Positions 52,494 through 60,644 of a stretch of 64,000 nt of DNA are shown piece by piece (the first letter of the stretch is position 1; each line of letters opens with the position of its first letter). A program made the position numbers and the translations under genes. The notes beneath the pieces were generated by a model, which was given only the letters and a program-made list of their open reading frames with translations, was not told the DNA's origin and ran no database searches. Origin of the DNA: SKNW01 sp050485865 (GTDB taxonomy: Bacteria > Gemmatimonadota > Gemmatimonadetes > Longimicrobiales > Gaopeijiaceae); contig JBJHCE010000002.1 in NCBI GenBank assembly GCA_050485865.1, positions 36,743-100,742 on the forward strand. Direction: 5' to 3'.

Positions 52494-54087
52494 CAGGATG
52501 TCCAGCGTCTTCCAGACCCGGCATGGCTCGGAACAGGCCGAGCCCGTGGAACCGCCCGAAACCCAGGGTAACCGGCCCGGACACCTCGGTGGGAAAAGTG
52601 ATCCTCCAGAGGCTGCCCCGACGATCCGGCTGGCGTAGTCCACGCTTGTCCCGAAAGCGGTGAAAGTGAACCGGCCTGAGCCTCCTTCCCCCGACCGCGA
52701 TGTGGTCCAGGCGCACGAGTGACAGCGGCACCGGCCAACCCCGCAAGTCGCACTCCTTGGCGATCTGTTCCTCGACCCCGAAGCCTCTCTTCCTGAACCA
52801 CGGGTGCAAGTACGGCGTGACGGATTCCCACACATGCGCGGCGGCGAAGTAGGGATGGCTCCCGAAGTCGCGCCCCGTTCCGGCAGACTCCAGCGTGGTG
52901 GGCCACCGTTGTTCCGGCTCTCGCCAGATCTCCCGGACAAGGGCTGCCCCTCGAAGCGCGGCTTCGGGGAATCCTCCCGGAACATGGACCATGATGGAGT
53001 CGACTCTGCCGTCTCCGCTCGCATCCTCCGGGAGGAACGCCGCATGTACAACCCCTTCAGGCAGATCATGTCCCGAGAGTAGATCGAGAGCGTGTTTCAA
53101 CGGGGCGGGTTTCTCCCGGTCAGCCCCCTGGATCCCGTTGGCTCGGCTTCCTGCCTGGTCTGTCACCCTGACGATGCCCTTTCGCATCACCTCGGCGACG
53201 CGTACCGAGTCCTCTACCCGCGGAAGGGGCTTGCCGCCGAGTACGAAACGAAGGATGGTCGGCGGCTCGACTCCATCGGAGCCACTCCCAGTGCTCTTGC
53301 GAGAACGCATGTGACCCCGGCTCGCAGGCTCTCGGGACTTGTAGGTCTCGAAGCGACACCCGGGGGGGACACTCCAACCGAGGCCCCGCAGGTCGTCCGT
53401 ATCGATCCGTAGCGCATCGAGGAGGGCCACCGGAAGGGTCGCGAGGAGGCGTCGCTCCTTCGCCTTGAGTCTCCCCTCTCCGAGGCCTTCCTCCAGGATC
53501 CGGCCCTCCCGCCATCGCGCGTACCCTTCCGCTCCCATCGGCACCGGAAGTCTGACCGTTTCCCACGCATCCGCAGAGAGCTCATCTCCGACCACGGCCG
53601 GAACACAGTCCCACGTGCGACCGTCGAGGTCATCCTGCAGCAGGGTGCCCTCGACCCATCCCTCTGCGCGTCCGAGGTATCCCATGTTCCGGACCAGTCT
53701 GCCCAGGAGTTCCCGCTCCGGGGGGCCAAGGTTCACACCTGGCCACGCCACCACCAGGGATTCCTCCCGCTCAACCGCCGCCCACGCATCGAAGATCAGT
53801 CGCGTCTCCTCCGGTTTGGCGAGGGGCATGTAGTGCCTGGAATGTGCACGAGTGGCCCTTGGAAGGCGGTAGCGGGGGAGGTCACCGGCGAGGGCTTCGA
53901 TGAGCGATGCCAACACCTCCTCTCCTTCACCTGACGGCGAGATCTTCCGATGCCACGTGGCGATGAGGGCGCGGAGAATTCGCCACGGAGCTGGGGGCCA
54001 CTCCACCTCGCCTTCGTTGACCTGCCGGTCCCATGGAGTGGCATGGAACCGACCCGCCAGGAACGTGAACTCGATCGCGGTAGCCAT
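52486..54087 (-). CDS. csb2: Type I-G Cascade subunit Csb2 (Cas5-Cas6 fusion, GSU0054 family)
   Basis: A 533-residue RAMP protein. The N-terminus (IEFTFLAGRFHATPWDRQVNEGEVEWPPAPWRILRALIATWH in parts) is diagnostic of the GSU0054 family; the C-terminal end GPVTLGFGRFHGLGLFR is the glycine-rich loop of Cas6-type RNases. In I-G systems this protein both caps the crRNA 5' handle and cuts the precursor crRNA at the repeat hairpin. A candidate catalytic His lies in PVHFHRFRDKRG, but this is a guess. It is 7 bp from the csb1 stop. Confidence 0.93.
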   Translation of the reverse strand: MATAIEFTFLAGRFHATPWDRQVNEGEVEWPPAPWRILRALIATWHRKISPSGEGEEVLASLIEALAGDLPRYRLPRATRAHSRHYMPLAKPEETRLIFDAWAAVEREESLVVAWPGVNLGPPERELLGRLVRNMGYLGRAEGWVEGTLLQDDLDGRTWDCVPAVVGDELSADAWETVRLPVPMGAEGYARWREGRILEEGLGEGRLKAKERRLLATLPVALLDALRIDTDDLRGLGWSVPPGCRFETYKSREPASRGHMRSRKSTGSGSDGVEPPTILRFVLGGKPLPRVEDSVRVAEVMRKGIVRVTDQAGSRANGIQGADREKPAPLKHALDLLSGHDLPEGVVHAAFLPEDASGDGRVDSIMVHVPGGFPEAALRGAALVREIWREPEQRWPTTLESAGTGRDFGSHPYFAAAHVWESVTPYLHPWFRKRGFGVEEQIAKECDLRGWPVPLSLVRLDHIAVGGRRLRPVHFHRFRDKRGLRQPDRRGSLWRITFPTEVSGPVTLGFGRFHGLGLFRAMPGLEDAGHPDA

Positions 54088-54094
54088 CGGAGAC

Positions 54095-55048
54095 TCACTT
54101 CCGGAAGACGACGGTGGTGACGGCAGGGGATGCGAACCTCTCCTCCCGCGCGACTGCTTCGATCAGGGAGGGGAGTGCACCCTCGAGCACCTCGGTATCC
54201 GGGAGGTCGAAGCCGGTGGGTCGAGTTGCCCTGACGCTCAGGGCCTCGAGGTCGCACGCCGTCCGGAGGCGGAGCCCGGTGTCGAGGAACCTGCGGACCT
54301 TGTAGAGGGCCAACACCACCATGAGCCGCTCCGTCGCCTCGCCGAGGTCGAAGCCCCGAATCTGTGCGAGGTCCAGGTTGAAGAAGGCGGTGATGTTTCC
54401 GGACACGAACTCGTCCCGCGAGAACGGGACGTTCCCGAACCCTTCCTTGGTGGAGCCGCTCGGGTTCACCGCATCGTTTTTCACACCCCCACTGGCCGCC
54501 ACCTGGACATCCGACGCCTCGATGAACCCGGACAGCGATCGGGAGAGCCGAAGTCGGCCTCCGGCGAGCTGCTTCTTGGCCAGAAACACACCATGGAGGA
54601 GGGCGTTGGCATCGAGGCGAAGGAGCACCCGGGCCAGCGCCCGGATGTCCACCCGCCCCTCCTCCATGTCGGCCAGCTCCCTCTTCAGGAACTCGAGCAC
54701 GGCGTCATCCTTGCTTTCGAGGATGTACGGAGAATTCAGCCGGTGGGCCTCGAGGACCGAGCTCGAGAGAAACGTCCCGTCTTCTCGAAGGATCCGAACG
54801 TACGGGAGCCCCTTGAGAGGCTCCACCCAGTCTTCCGCCCGCTCGTCCCAGCAGACCGCCTCCAGCCGGTTGGCCACGCTCTGGGCGGACTCGACCAGGA
54901 GCATCTGACCCCCGTCCGGCCCGGTGTAGGTCGCGGCGCCGAGGTCGGGGAACCCCGTGGGCTGAAACCGGGAACCCTGGATCGGCTGCAACTCGGCCTC
55001 GATGAGAAGGCGAGGAGAAGAAGAGAGCGCGTCGAGGTCGATGGGCAT
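54095..55048 (-). CDS. csb1: Type I-G Cascade backbone subunit Csb1 (Cas7, GSU0053 family)
   Basis: A 317-residue Cas7-type RAMP protein that forms the filament along the crRNA spacer. The family start is visible (LLIEAELQPIQGSRFQPTGFPDLGAATY in parts, then LLVESAQSVANRLEA), as are LDANALLHGVFLAKK and RLSRSLSGFIEASD. The start ATG 55048 follows AGGAG by 7 nt. A 67-bp gap separates it from csx17. Confidence 0.94.
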   Translation of the reverse strand: MPIDLDALSSSPRLLIEAELQPIQGSRFQPTGFPDLGAATYTGPDGGQMLLVESAQSVANRLEAVCWDERAEDWVEPLKGLPYVRILREDGTFLSSSVLEAHRLNSPYILESKDDAVLEFLKRELADMEEGRVDIRALARVLLRLDANALLHGVFLAKKQLAGGRLRLSRSLSGFIEASDVQVAASGGVKNDAVNPSGSTKEGFGNVPFSRDEFVSGNITAFFNLDLAQIRGFDLGEATERLMVVLALYKVRRFLDTGLRLRTACDLEALSVRATRPTGFDLPDTEVLEGALPSLIEAVAREERFASPAVTTVVFRK

Positions 55049-55115
55049 GGGGTTGCTCCTGGTTCGTGGTGGACTTGTTGAGAACTTCGGCTGGGTCGGC
55101 TTCGGATCGAGATCC

Positions 55116-57494
55116 CTATGGTTCGCCCGGCAGACGGGTCGGCGGCGCGAAGAGGCGTTCGGAAACCACTCGAAGCGATCGATCCGAGATTGGCACCATG
55201 AGAGCCACGAGGAGCCGTCGACCGTCAATACCGAGGGAGTGCACGCCACGGAGCGCAGGTGAGATCCCCGGATCGAGATTCTCCTGCAAATCCGGGCTCG
55301 ACGTGCGACTCCGATGCGGCGGCACCAGAGCCATGCGGCGGAGCCTCTGTTCGACCGCGGGCAGAAGCGAACCCTCTCGCTCCGGACGAAACGCAGGTTC
55401 GGCCCATACCTGCCGAACGAGGCTGGGCGTGAGCGGCACCGCCCGCATCCCCCCTTCCTCGGTCAGGCGCAGAAGCCCCACCCGATGCAGATCGCGCTCG
55501 GCCGTGAAGAAGGGCTTGAGCATCGCATAGGAAACCGGGAGGGTCTCTCCCCCGGTCGCCTCAAGCGCCTCGGCGCCTGGAAGCGAACGGGGCGTTCTGG
55601 CGAGGGAGAGCCCGGGGATAAGCCCCAGCACCCGGCGGTCGAGATGATTCGAACCCCTGAGCAAGGCGGACACGGCCCCCAGGGGTGCGCCAAAGCGGCC
55701 CGCGAGAGGCTTCTCCCAGACCCCCTCCTGGCTGGCTTTCAGGAGCCGACGCTCCAGAACGGCCAAGAGGGACCGGGGCAGGTCCCCGTTGCCCCAGACC
55801 ACCTCCCGGCTTTCCTCGTTCCATCCTGGAGTTGAGAGGCTCTCCTCCAGGGGAGCGAGGTGAAGGGCCATGGGGAGGTCCATGTATGCCGAGGCCGGCT
55901 TCATCTGCGATGGCCCGTCGCCGACGGTGTCCCGCGCCTCGCCCTCCGGATCCCTTCGCTCGGCCCTCAGGCCTGCCAGGGCTACGGCAACGAGGAACTC
56001 GGGTGTACCGTCGTTTGCGCGCCGAACCCACTCCGCGCTCAGCCGAGGTACCGGACCCAGCGCCTCCCTGCTCTTGGGTGCGGACGCCAGGTATCGCTGG
56101 ATCCGGCCGAGGGTTATGAGGACCCGCTGAACGTTTCCGGGCACTGCAGCTTCACCGCCCTCCCCACCTGCCATCCGGAACAGCCCGTCCTGGAGCTGAC
56201 GGCCCAACGAGACGAAGCGTGCCGGAGCATTCCCCGAGGGGCTGGAAGCGGACTTGAGCGCGGAAAGCCAGCCGCGGCGATCCAGCTCGTTGATGAGTTC
56301 ACCCTCTGGGTTCCTCCGCACCCGCACCCGGTTGAGGGGCGTGGCTAGAAACGCCTTGCCATTCCGCATCATGAACCCGTAGCGAATGAACTCCGAGATC
56401 CCCCGATCCACCCCCAGATTCGAGACGGCCCGAACGAAGTCCAGTCCGTCGCGAGCGGGCCGTCCGTTGAGGACGGCGCGTCCCTCTCCGAGGAGTGTTC
56501 GCAGCTCTCGAAGCGACGTGGGATTTCCCCACATGGGCATCCAGATCTCTCCTCGGGCCGGCCCCTCGTCTTCGAGGGAGGTGCTCCCTGCCCCCGCTCC
56601 CGTGGGACGCACAGTGAAGGGGTAGGCCATCCGTCCGGGTCCGGTGCTTTCAAGTCGCCGCGCGGTCGAAGCGGCGAAGAGAACCGCGCCCTCAAGCATG
56701 AGAACGAAGTCCCAGGGGTTCACGACCCCGCCTCCGCTGAACCCCGTTCCGGAGTTCATTCCGCCCAGACCGGACGGGGCGAACTGGCCAATCGCGAAGC
56801 TCCCGAGGTGGGGAACGGACTCTCCGAACAGGGCTCCGCGGAGAAGAGCTTCGGTGCCGGACTTGGGGTCCCCGGTCGCCAGGTCGAACAATCCCGCGAG
56901 GCGCTGAAGGAAGTTGTTCGTGAAGTCGAGCCGGCCGTCATTTCCACCGGTCCCGAGGAGCGGCGGGTAGCGGGACGCCCCATCCGCAACGAGCACGGCT
57001 GCGTCCAGCCACGCCAATGCATCGTCGTTCAACTCCCCCCTCAAGCGCTGCAGGAGGTCGTCCTTCCGCTCCGGTTCCATCCCTTCCGCCAACCCCAAGC
57101 CCTTCAAGCAGGACCGGATCTCTGCGATCGTGTCCCGTAGAGGTGCAAACCGAGGTGCCTCACTAAAGCGGATGGGGTCGATCCCCAGAGGCCCTTCCTG
57201 GGAGTCGCCCTTTCGCGCACTCATCTTGTCCGGATAGAAGCCGCTCCCGCTATTCCACGGTGCCAGAACGGGGGAGGGTCGATAGTGCGTCAGGAAAAAG
57301 TCGATGAGCGCCTCGCCCCCCAGCCTCGAAGAGAGCCGGAACCCCCTGTCGTCCCACCACCCCAGCGCATCGGGATCGGCCTGCTCTCCCACGAGGCGAA
57401 GGACCCCGAGGGCCTTGAGGTAGGAGGCCAGCGGCGTGGGGATGCAACCTTCGAGGGCCACCTCCTCCACCGGACCGTCGGTCACGGTAGTCAT
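55116..57494 (-). CDS. csx17: Type I-G large subunit Csx17 (Cas8)
   Basis: A 792-residue protein, the large subunit of I-G Cascade, which is expected to recognise the PAM. The family N-terminus is clear: LEGCIPTPLASYLKALGVLRLV, in parts, with GWWDDRGFRLSSRLG and PSPVLAPWNSGSGFYPDKMSARKG. Later TNNFLQRLAGLFDLATGDP and GGGVVNPWDFVLMLEGAVLFAASTARRL fit Csx17. The start ATG 57494 overlaps the cas3 stop by 4 bp. Confidence 0.94.
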   Translation of the reverse strand: MTTVTDGPVEEVALEGCIPTPLASYLKALGVLRLVGEQADPDALGWWDDRGFRLSSRLGGEALIDFFLTHYRPSPVLAPWNSGSGFYPDKMSARKGDSQEGPLGIDPIRFSEAPRFAPLRDTIAEIRSCLKGLGLAEGMEPERKDDLLQRLRGELNDDALAWLDAAVLVADGASRYPPLLGTGGNDGRLDFTNNFLQRLAGLFDLATGDPKSGTEALLRGALFGESVPHLGSFAIGQFAPSGLGGMNSGTGFSGGGVVNPWDFVLMLEGAVLFAASTARRLESTGPGRMAYPFTVRPTGAGAGSTSLEDEGPARGEIWMPMWGNPTSLRELRTLLGEGRAVLNGRPARDGLDFVRAVSNLGVDRGISEFIRYGFMMRNGKAFLATPLNRVRVRRNPEGELINELDRRGWLSALKSASSPSGNAPARFVSLGRQLQDGLFRMAGGEGGEAAVPGNVQRVLITLGRIQRYLASAPKSREALGPVPRLSAEWVRRANDGTPEFLVAVALAGLRAERRDPEGEARDTVGDGPSQMKPASAYMDLPMALHLAPLEESLSTPGWNEESREVVWGNGDLPRSLLAVLERRLLKASQEGVWEKPLAGRFGAPLGAVSALLRGSNHLDRRVLGLIPGLSLARTPRSLPGAEALEATGGETLPVSYAMLKPFFTAERDLHRVGLLRLTEEGGMRAVPLTPSLVRQVWAEPAFRPEREGSLLPAVEQRLRRMALVPPHRSRTSSPDLQENLDPGISPALRGVHSLGIDGRRLLVALMVPISDRSLRVVSERLFAPPTRLPGEP

Positions 57495-60025
57495 TCGTCC
57501 ACCTCATGGGGGGAGGTTGGGTGGGAGCGCCCCGCCGAACCCCGCCAATCGGCGATCCTCAAGAGTGCTTCCAGCCAGGACAACTGGAAGGGTCCGAACT
57601 GTTCCAGCAGCCCCGCGCTGCGCTCGGCCCAGGAGGGCCTGGACCGAGCTCGACCCAACTCCATGAGTTCCAGGCTGAGCGCCGTTTCGGGTATTTCCGT
57701 GACCACTCCTGCTTCCCCCGGTTCCGGGAGTTTCACGCTGGGGAGGATGTCGCCCTCCCAGACCCCGCGGGCATGCCTCCGCCCGTCGGGGGGAACGGCC
57801 TTCTCGTTGGGTAGGGCACGGAGCCCCATGCGCACGCGCCCATGGTGGGCCGCGATCAGGTAGGCGACCAACGACTCGGATGGGTGCCCGGTGTTGTGGC
57901 TGAGCCAGGCGAGCATGGACGGCAGTTCATGGCGGAAGTAGCGGCGCGGCACCGAAGCACCCTCTGCATCCCAGACCCGATACTGGGGGATTGCCCGGCC
58001 TCCGGACTTTGCGAGGAGCTCACCGGGTAAGTGCTGTTGACCTACCGCATCGCGCATGGCCGCCTGAAAGGCCGGATGGGCCTTTCCCACGTCATGCCAT
58101 CGTGCGGCATCGACCACCGCCCTCCGGCCCTCCGAACCGAGCCCGACGGCTCCGGAAACCGTTCGGGCCTCCCGGACGACCGCCTCGAGATGGTCGTGGA
58201 GCGTCTCCGGTTCCCCTCCCATGAGGGACTCCGGATCTGAACCATGCATGTCGGCCGTCGAGGCGGACGGCTCGAGCACCGGGACTGGCGCCTTGGAGCC
58301 CGGGTCGAAGCCCAGTTCCTGATCGTAACCACCTCGCTCCGCGGCAAGGAGGTAGGTCTGGCCCGGAGTGAAGGGTCGCTGTCTTCCGTCGACCGGTACC
58401 CAGGCCTCCCGGGCAACGTCCCAACCCCAGACGGTACGGGCCCTGCTCCCAGCGTACTTGGCGAGCTGCGGGAGCGAAACCGGACAGAGTTCTCCACGGG
58501 CGGCCGCCGGCAGGTCCGGTGTCGGAGCCTCCTTGAGAGGGCGCCAGAACACTTGGACCGCGGGAGGCCCGCTGTCGCGGATGTAGGGCGCGACGTCCAC
58601 GTCGTAGCCCGAAAGATCCGGGTCGGTGTCAAAGAGCTGAAGGAAGTCCTTCCGTCGAAGAACAGGTCCGGGGGGACGCTCCTGATCGAACGGAGGGAGG
58701 GCCGAGGGGCCCGCCTCGGTGAGATCCGCCAGTATCGCTCGGCTGACTTCCAGCTCCTCCATCGTGTATGGCCTGGCCAGGTCTGGTCCCGCGCTCGGGT
58801 CGACATCGATCCAGACGATGCTACTCCCGTCAGGGACTTCACCGTACCGGTTGTTCCTTCCGAATCGCTGCACCATTGAAGCCCAGGGAGCGATTTCCGT
58901 GAGGAGGGTCGTGGACGTCATGTCGACCCCGGCTTCGACAGCCTGCGTGGAAACAGTAATCCGGCCGCCTGCCCCTGGTGGGGCCCGCAGTGTGGCCTCG
59001 ATCCGTTCGCGCTCCGACGGACGAAAGCGTGAATGGAGCAGCAGAAGTTCGGGATCCGCTCGCTGGGTCTCCGCGGAGGATCCGGCGGCCTTGACCAGAT
59101 GCCGGTACACCTCCTGAGCTCGCTCCACCCGATTCACGATCACGAGCGTCTGGCTCCCTGGGACATGCCTCTCAGTTGCCAGCGATGCGATCGAGGCGGC
59201 CCCTGGGCCCCGCTCAGCGACTGCCTCCTTCCTCAGGACGAACTGCGCTCGCTCGATGGTCTTTCGAGCATTCAGAAGGTGGCCCATCGACTCCCGGTCG
59301 CCTTGGCCGAGCTGAGCGAACTCGAGCGAGGATTCGAAGGGCCGGAAGTCCACCGTACTCAACCATTCGCGGCGAACGGTTGCTGATACCCAGAGCGATC
59401 GGCTCGGCCGCGGCAGCGAAAACGAGCGACGGAAGGCGTCGAGCTGAGCGGTCGTTGCGACCGCCGGCCCCATGAGCTGCACTTCATCCATGACCCAGAA
59501 GGAATCGGTGTGCAGGAGGGCGAAGTGGACCGGCCACTGGTACCGGCTCATCCCGTAGCCCCGCATGAGCGCTCGGGAGAGAAGCATGTCCTGGGTGCCC
59601 ACCAGAATGGCGTTCTCTTCGGGAAACCTTGCCCAATCGGCTCTCCGGACATCGTCCGCACCCCCCATGAGAAGGGAAACCGAGACCTTCCCGTCACCCG
59701 GCTTGCCGAGCAGACCCAACCGCCCGAGCCAGATTCGGAAGTTCTCCACCGTTTGCTCGGCCAGCACGCGCATGGGAAGGACGAACACCAGGCGCCGAGG
59801 GGTCTCGGGGTCGTCTGCGAGGCGCCGATGGATCCACGCCAACCCGACGGCTGCAGTCTTCCCGGTGCCCGTGGGAACCGAGAGGACATCGGGCCAGGGT
59901 CGTTCAGCCAGGTCGACTTGGTACGGATACGGACGGTAGCCGGTCGCCTGCTGAAACCTCTCTCGGAAGTCGATCACGGGGCGGTGGTGGTTGTGGGAGG
60001 TCCGGGGCTCTCGGGGACGGGTCAA
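57491..60025 (-). CDS. cas3: Type I-G Cas3 helicase with C-terminal HD nuclease domain
   Basis: An 844-residue helicase-nuclease that degrades target DNA. Helicase: Walker A SVPTGTGKTAAVG (residues ~49-61), DEVQ box (180-183), VSTQAVEAGVDM and QRFGRNNRYG. The HD domain is at the C-terminus (ARWHDVGK with His644-Asp645, AAHHGR at ~726-731), the arrangement known for I-G, opposite to most Cas3. The start is unclear: TTG 60025 and GTG 59977 (VIDFRERFQQATG) both lack a Shine-Dalgarno sequence. First gene of the cas operon. Confidence 0.95.
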   Translation of the reverse strand: MTRPREPRTSHNHHRPVIDFRERFQQATGYRPYPYQVDLAERPWPDVLSVPTGTGKTAAVGLAWIHRRLADDPETPRRLVFVLPMRVLAEQTVENFRIWLGRLGLLGKPGDGKVSVSLLMGGADDVRRADWARFPEENAILVGTQDMLLSRALMRGYGMSRYQWPVHFALLHTDSFWVMDEVQLMGPAVATTAQLDAFRRSFSLPRPSRSLWVSATVRREWLSTVDFRPFESSLEFAQLGQGDRESMGHLLNARKTIERAQFVLRKEAVAERGPGAASIASLATERHVPGSQTLVIVNRVERAQEVYRHLVKAAGSSAETQRADPELLLLHSRFRPSERERIEATLRAPPGAGGRITVSTQAVEAGVDMTSTTLLTEIAPWASMVQRFGRNNRYGEVPDGSSIVWIDVDPSAGPDLARPYTMEELEVSRAILADLTEAGPSALPPFDQERPPGPVLRRKDFLQLFDTDPDLSGYDVDVAPYIRDSGPPAVQVFWRPLKEAPTPDLPAAARGELCPVSLPQLAKYAGSRARTVWGWDVAREAWVPVDGRQRPFTPGQTYLLAAERGGYDQELGFDPGSKAPVPVLEPSASTADMHGSDPESLMGGEPETLHDHLEAVVREARTVSGAVGLGSEGRRAVVDAARWHDVGKAHPAFQAAMRDAVGQQHLPGELLAKSGGRAIPQYRVWDAEGASVPRRYFRHELPSMLAWLSHNTGHPSESLVAYLIAAHHGRVRMGLRALPNEKAVPPDGRRHARGVWEGDILPSVKLPEPGEAGVVTEIPETALSLELMELGRARSRPSWAERSAGLLEQFGPFQLSWLEALLRIADWRGSAGRSHPTSPHEVDE

Positions 60026-60169
60026 GTGTCGCGAAGGGGTGTGACAAGCCCCCGAAGCGACGGAATGAATGGCCTCACCATAAGTGGGTATGCATGGTTT
60101 CCGCCACGCACCGCGAGACCCGGCTCTTCCGCGTCACGACCGAGGTGACGTGACCCGGCACCAGGACTG

Positions 60170-60282
60170 CAACCAATGAGGCCGCGCCCCGAAGGGCGCG
60201 GAGCGACCTGGCACGTCTGCGGTCGCGAAGGCTCCTCAGACATTGCTTCAATGGGGCCGCACCCTCCAGAGCGCGGAAAGGG
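60170..60282 (-). CRISPR. Diverged two-repeat mini-array upstream of the cas operon
   Basis: Two 38-nt repeat-like units (60245-60282, called R2, and 60170-60207, R1) flank a 37-nt spacer (60208-60244), within the 35-38 nt of the main array. On the minus strand R2 ends in an intact ATTGAAGC handle; R1 ends in the altered ATTGGTTG. R1 folds as CCGCGCCC-TTCG-GGGCGCGG, a perfect 8-bp stem with a UUCG loop. R2 folds as CCGCGCTC-TGGA-GGGTGCGG, where both odd positions are G-U pairs only in minus-strand RNA. Stem sequences differ from the main array. A relic or a crRNA-like regulatory guide. Confidence 0.75.
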
Positions 60283-60346
60283 AGCTCGCGGGGGTGCGAC
60301 GCGGCCGCCGCCGGGGCCCCGACGACGACCGCCACCGTACCCCGCC

Positions 60347-60379
60347 TACGTTGCGGGCGTAGCCAGCATCTGCAACGTA
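60347..60379. promoter_or_regulatory. Inverted repeat, possible operator
   Basis: TACGTTGC (60347-60354) and GCAACGTA (60372-60379) are exact inverted copies 17 nt apart, centre to centre about 25 bp (between two and three helical turns). It lies 65 bp upstream of the mini-array in minus direction. No regulator gene is adjacent. Confidence 0.4.
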
Positions 60380-60561
60380 TGTGGCCGCCCCACTGAGCGC
60401 AACATGTCGCTACAGCTCCTCATACATTGAACGGTCATAGCGCGGCCCCGTTGCCCCAAGCACCGCGGCCACGCACCCCAACGCTCGGGGCTGGGGGTTC
60501 AGGCTGTTGGGCGGATCCCTCCGGCCCTGGAACCCGTGGAACCGGGGCCTGCCGTCGGCCG

Positions 60562-60578
60562 CCTTGACATTGTCAAGG
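60562..60578. promoter_or_regulatory. 17-bp palindrome containing TTGACA on both strands
   Basis: CCTTGACA-T-TGTCAAGG is a perfect 8-bp inverted repeat around one base. It could be a repressor site. The nearest gene on the plus side is absent and the minus-strand serine hydrolase gene ends 67 bp to the right, so no target gene is obvious. Confidence 0.35.
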
Positions 60579-60644
60579 TGCTGGAACCAGGATCGGCGCC
60601 GAGAGTGGGCGGGGCGGGTGCGGAGCCCTTGCCGCAGGGGGCGT

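Larger units (their letters stand above)
60026..60644. other. Gene-free stretch upstream of cas3 with CRISPR-like and palindromic elements
   Basis: No coding frame here is convincing. It holds the probable cas operon promoter region (60026-60169, no clear -35/-10 pair), the diverged two-repeat mini-array (60170-60282), an inverted repeat at 60347-60379 and a palindrome at 60562-60578. Confidence 0.6.

Noticed and set aside
60028..60050. A canonical seed-matched target of the mini-array guide at the cas3 start.
   Set aside because: Only 3 of the first 13 guide positions pair, so the 10-nt match alone does not support normal Cascade binding.
60562..60578. A promoter for a plus-strand gene at the TTGACA palindrome.
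   Set aside because: There is no -10 box at the right spacing and no plus-strand gene follows.
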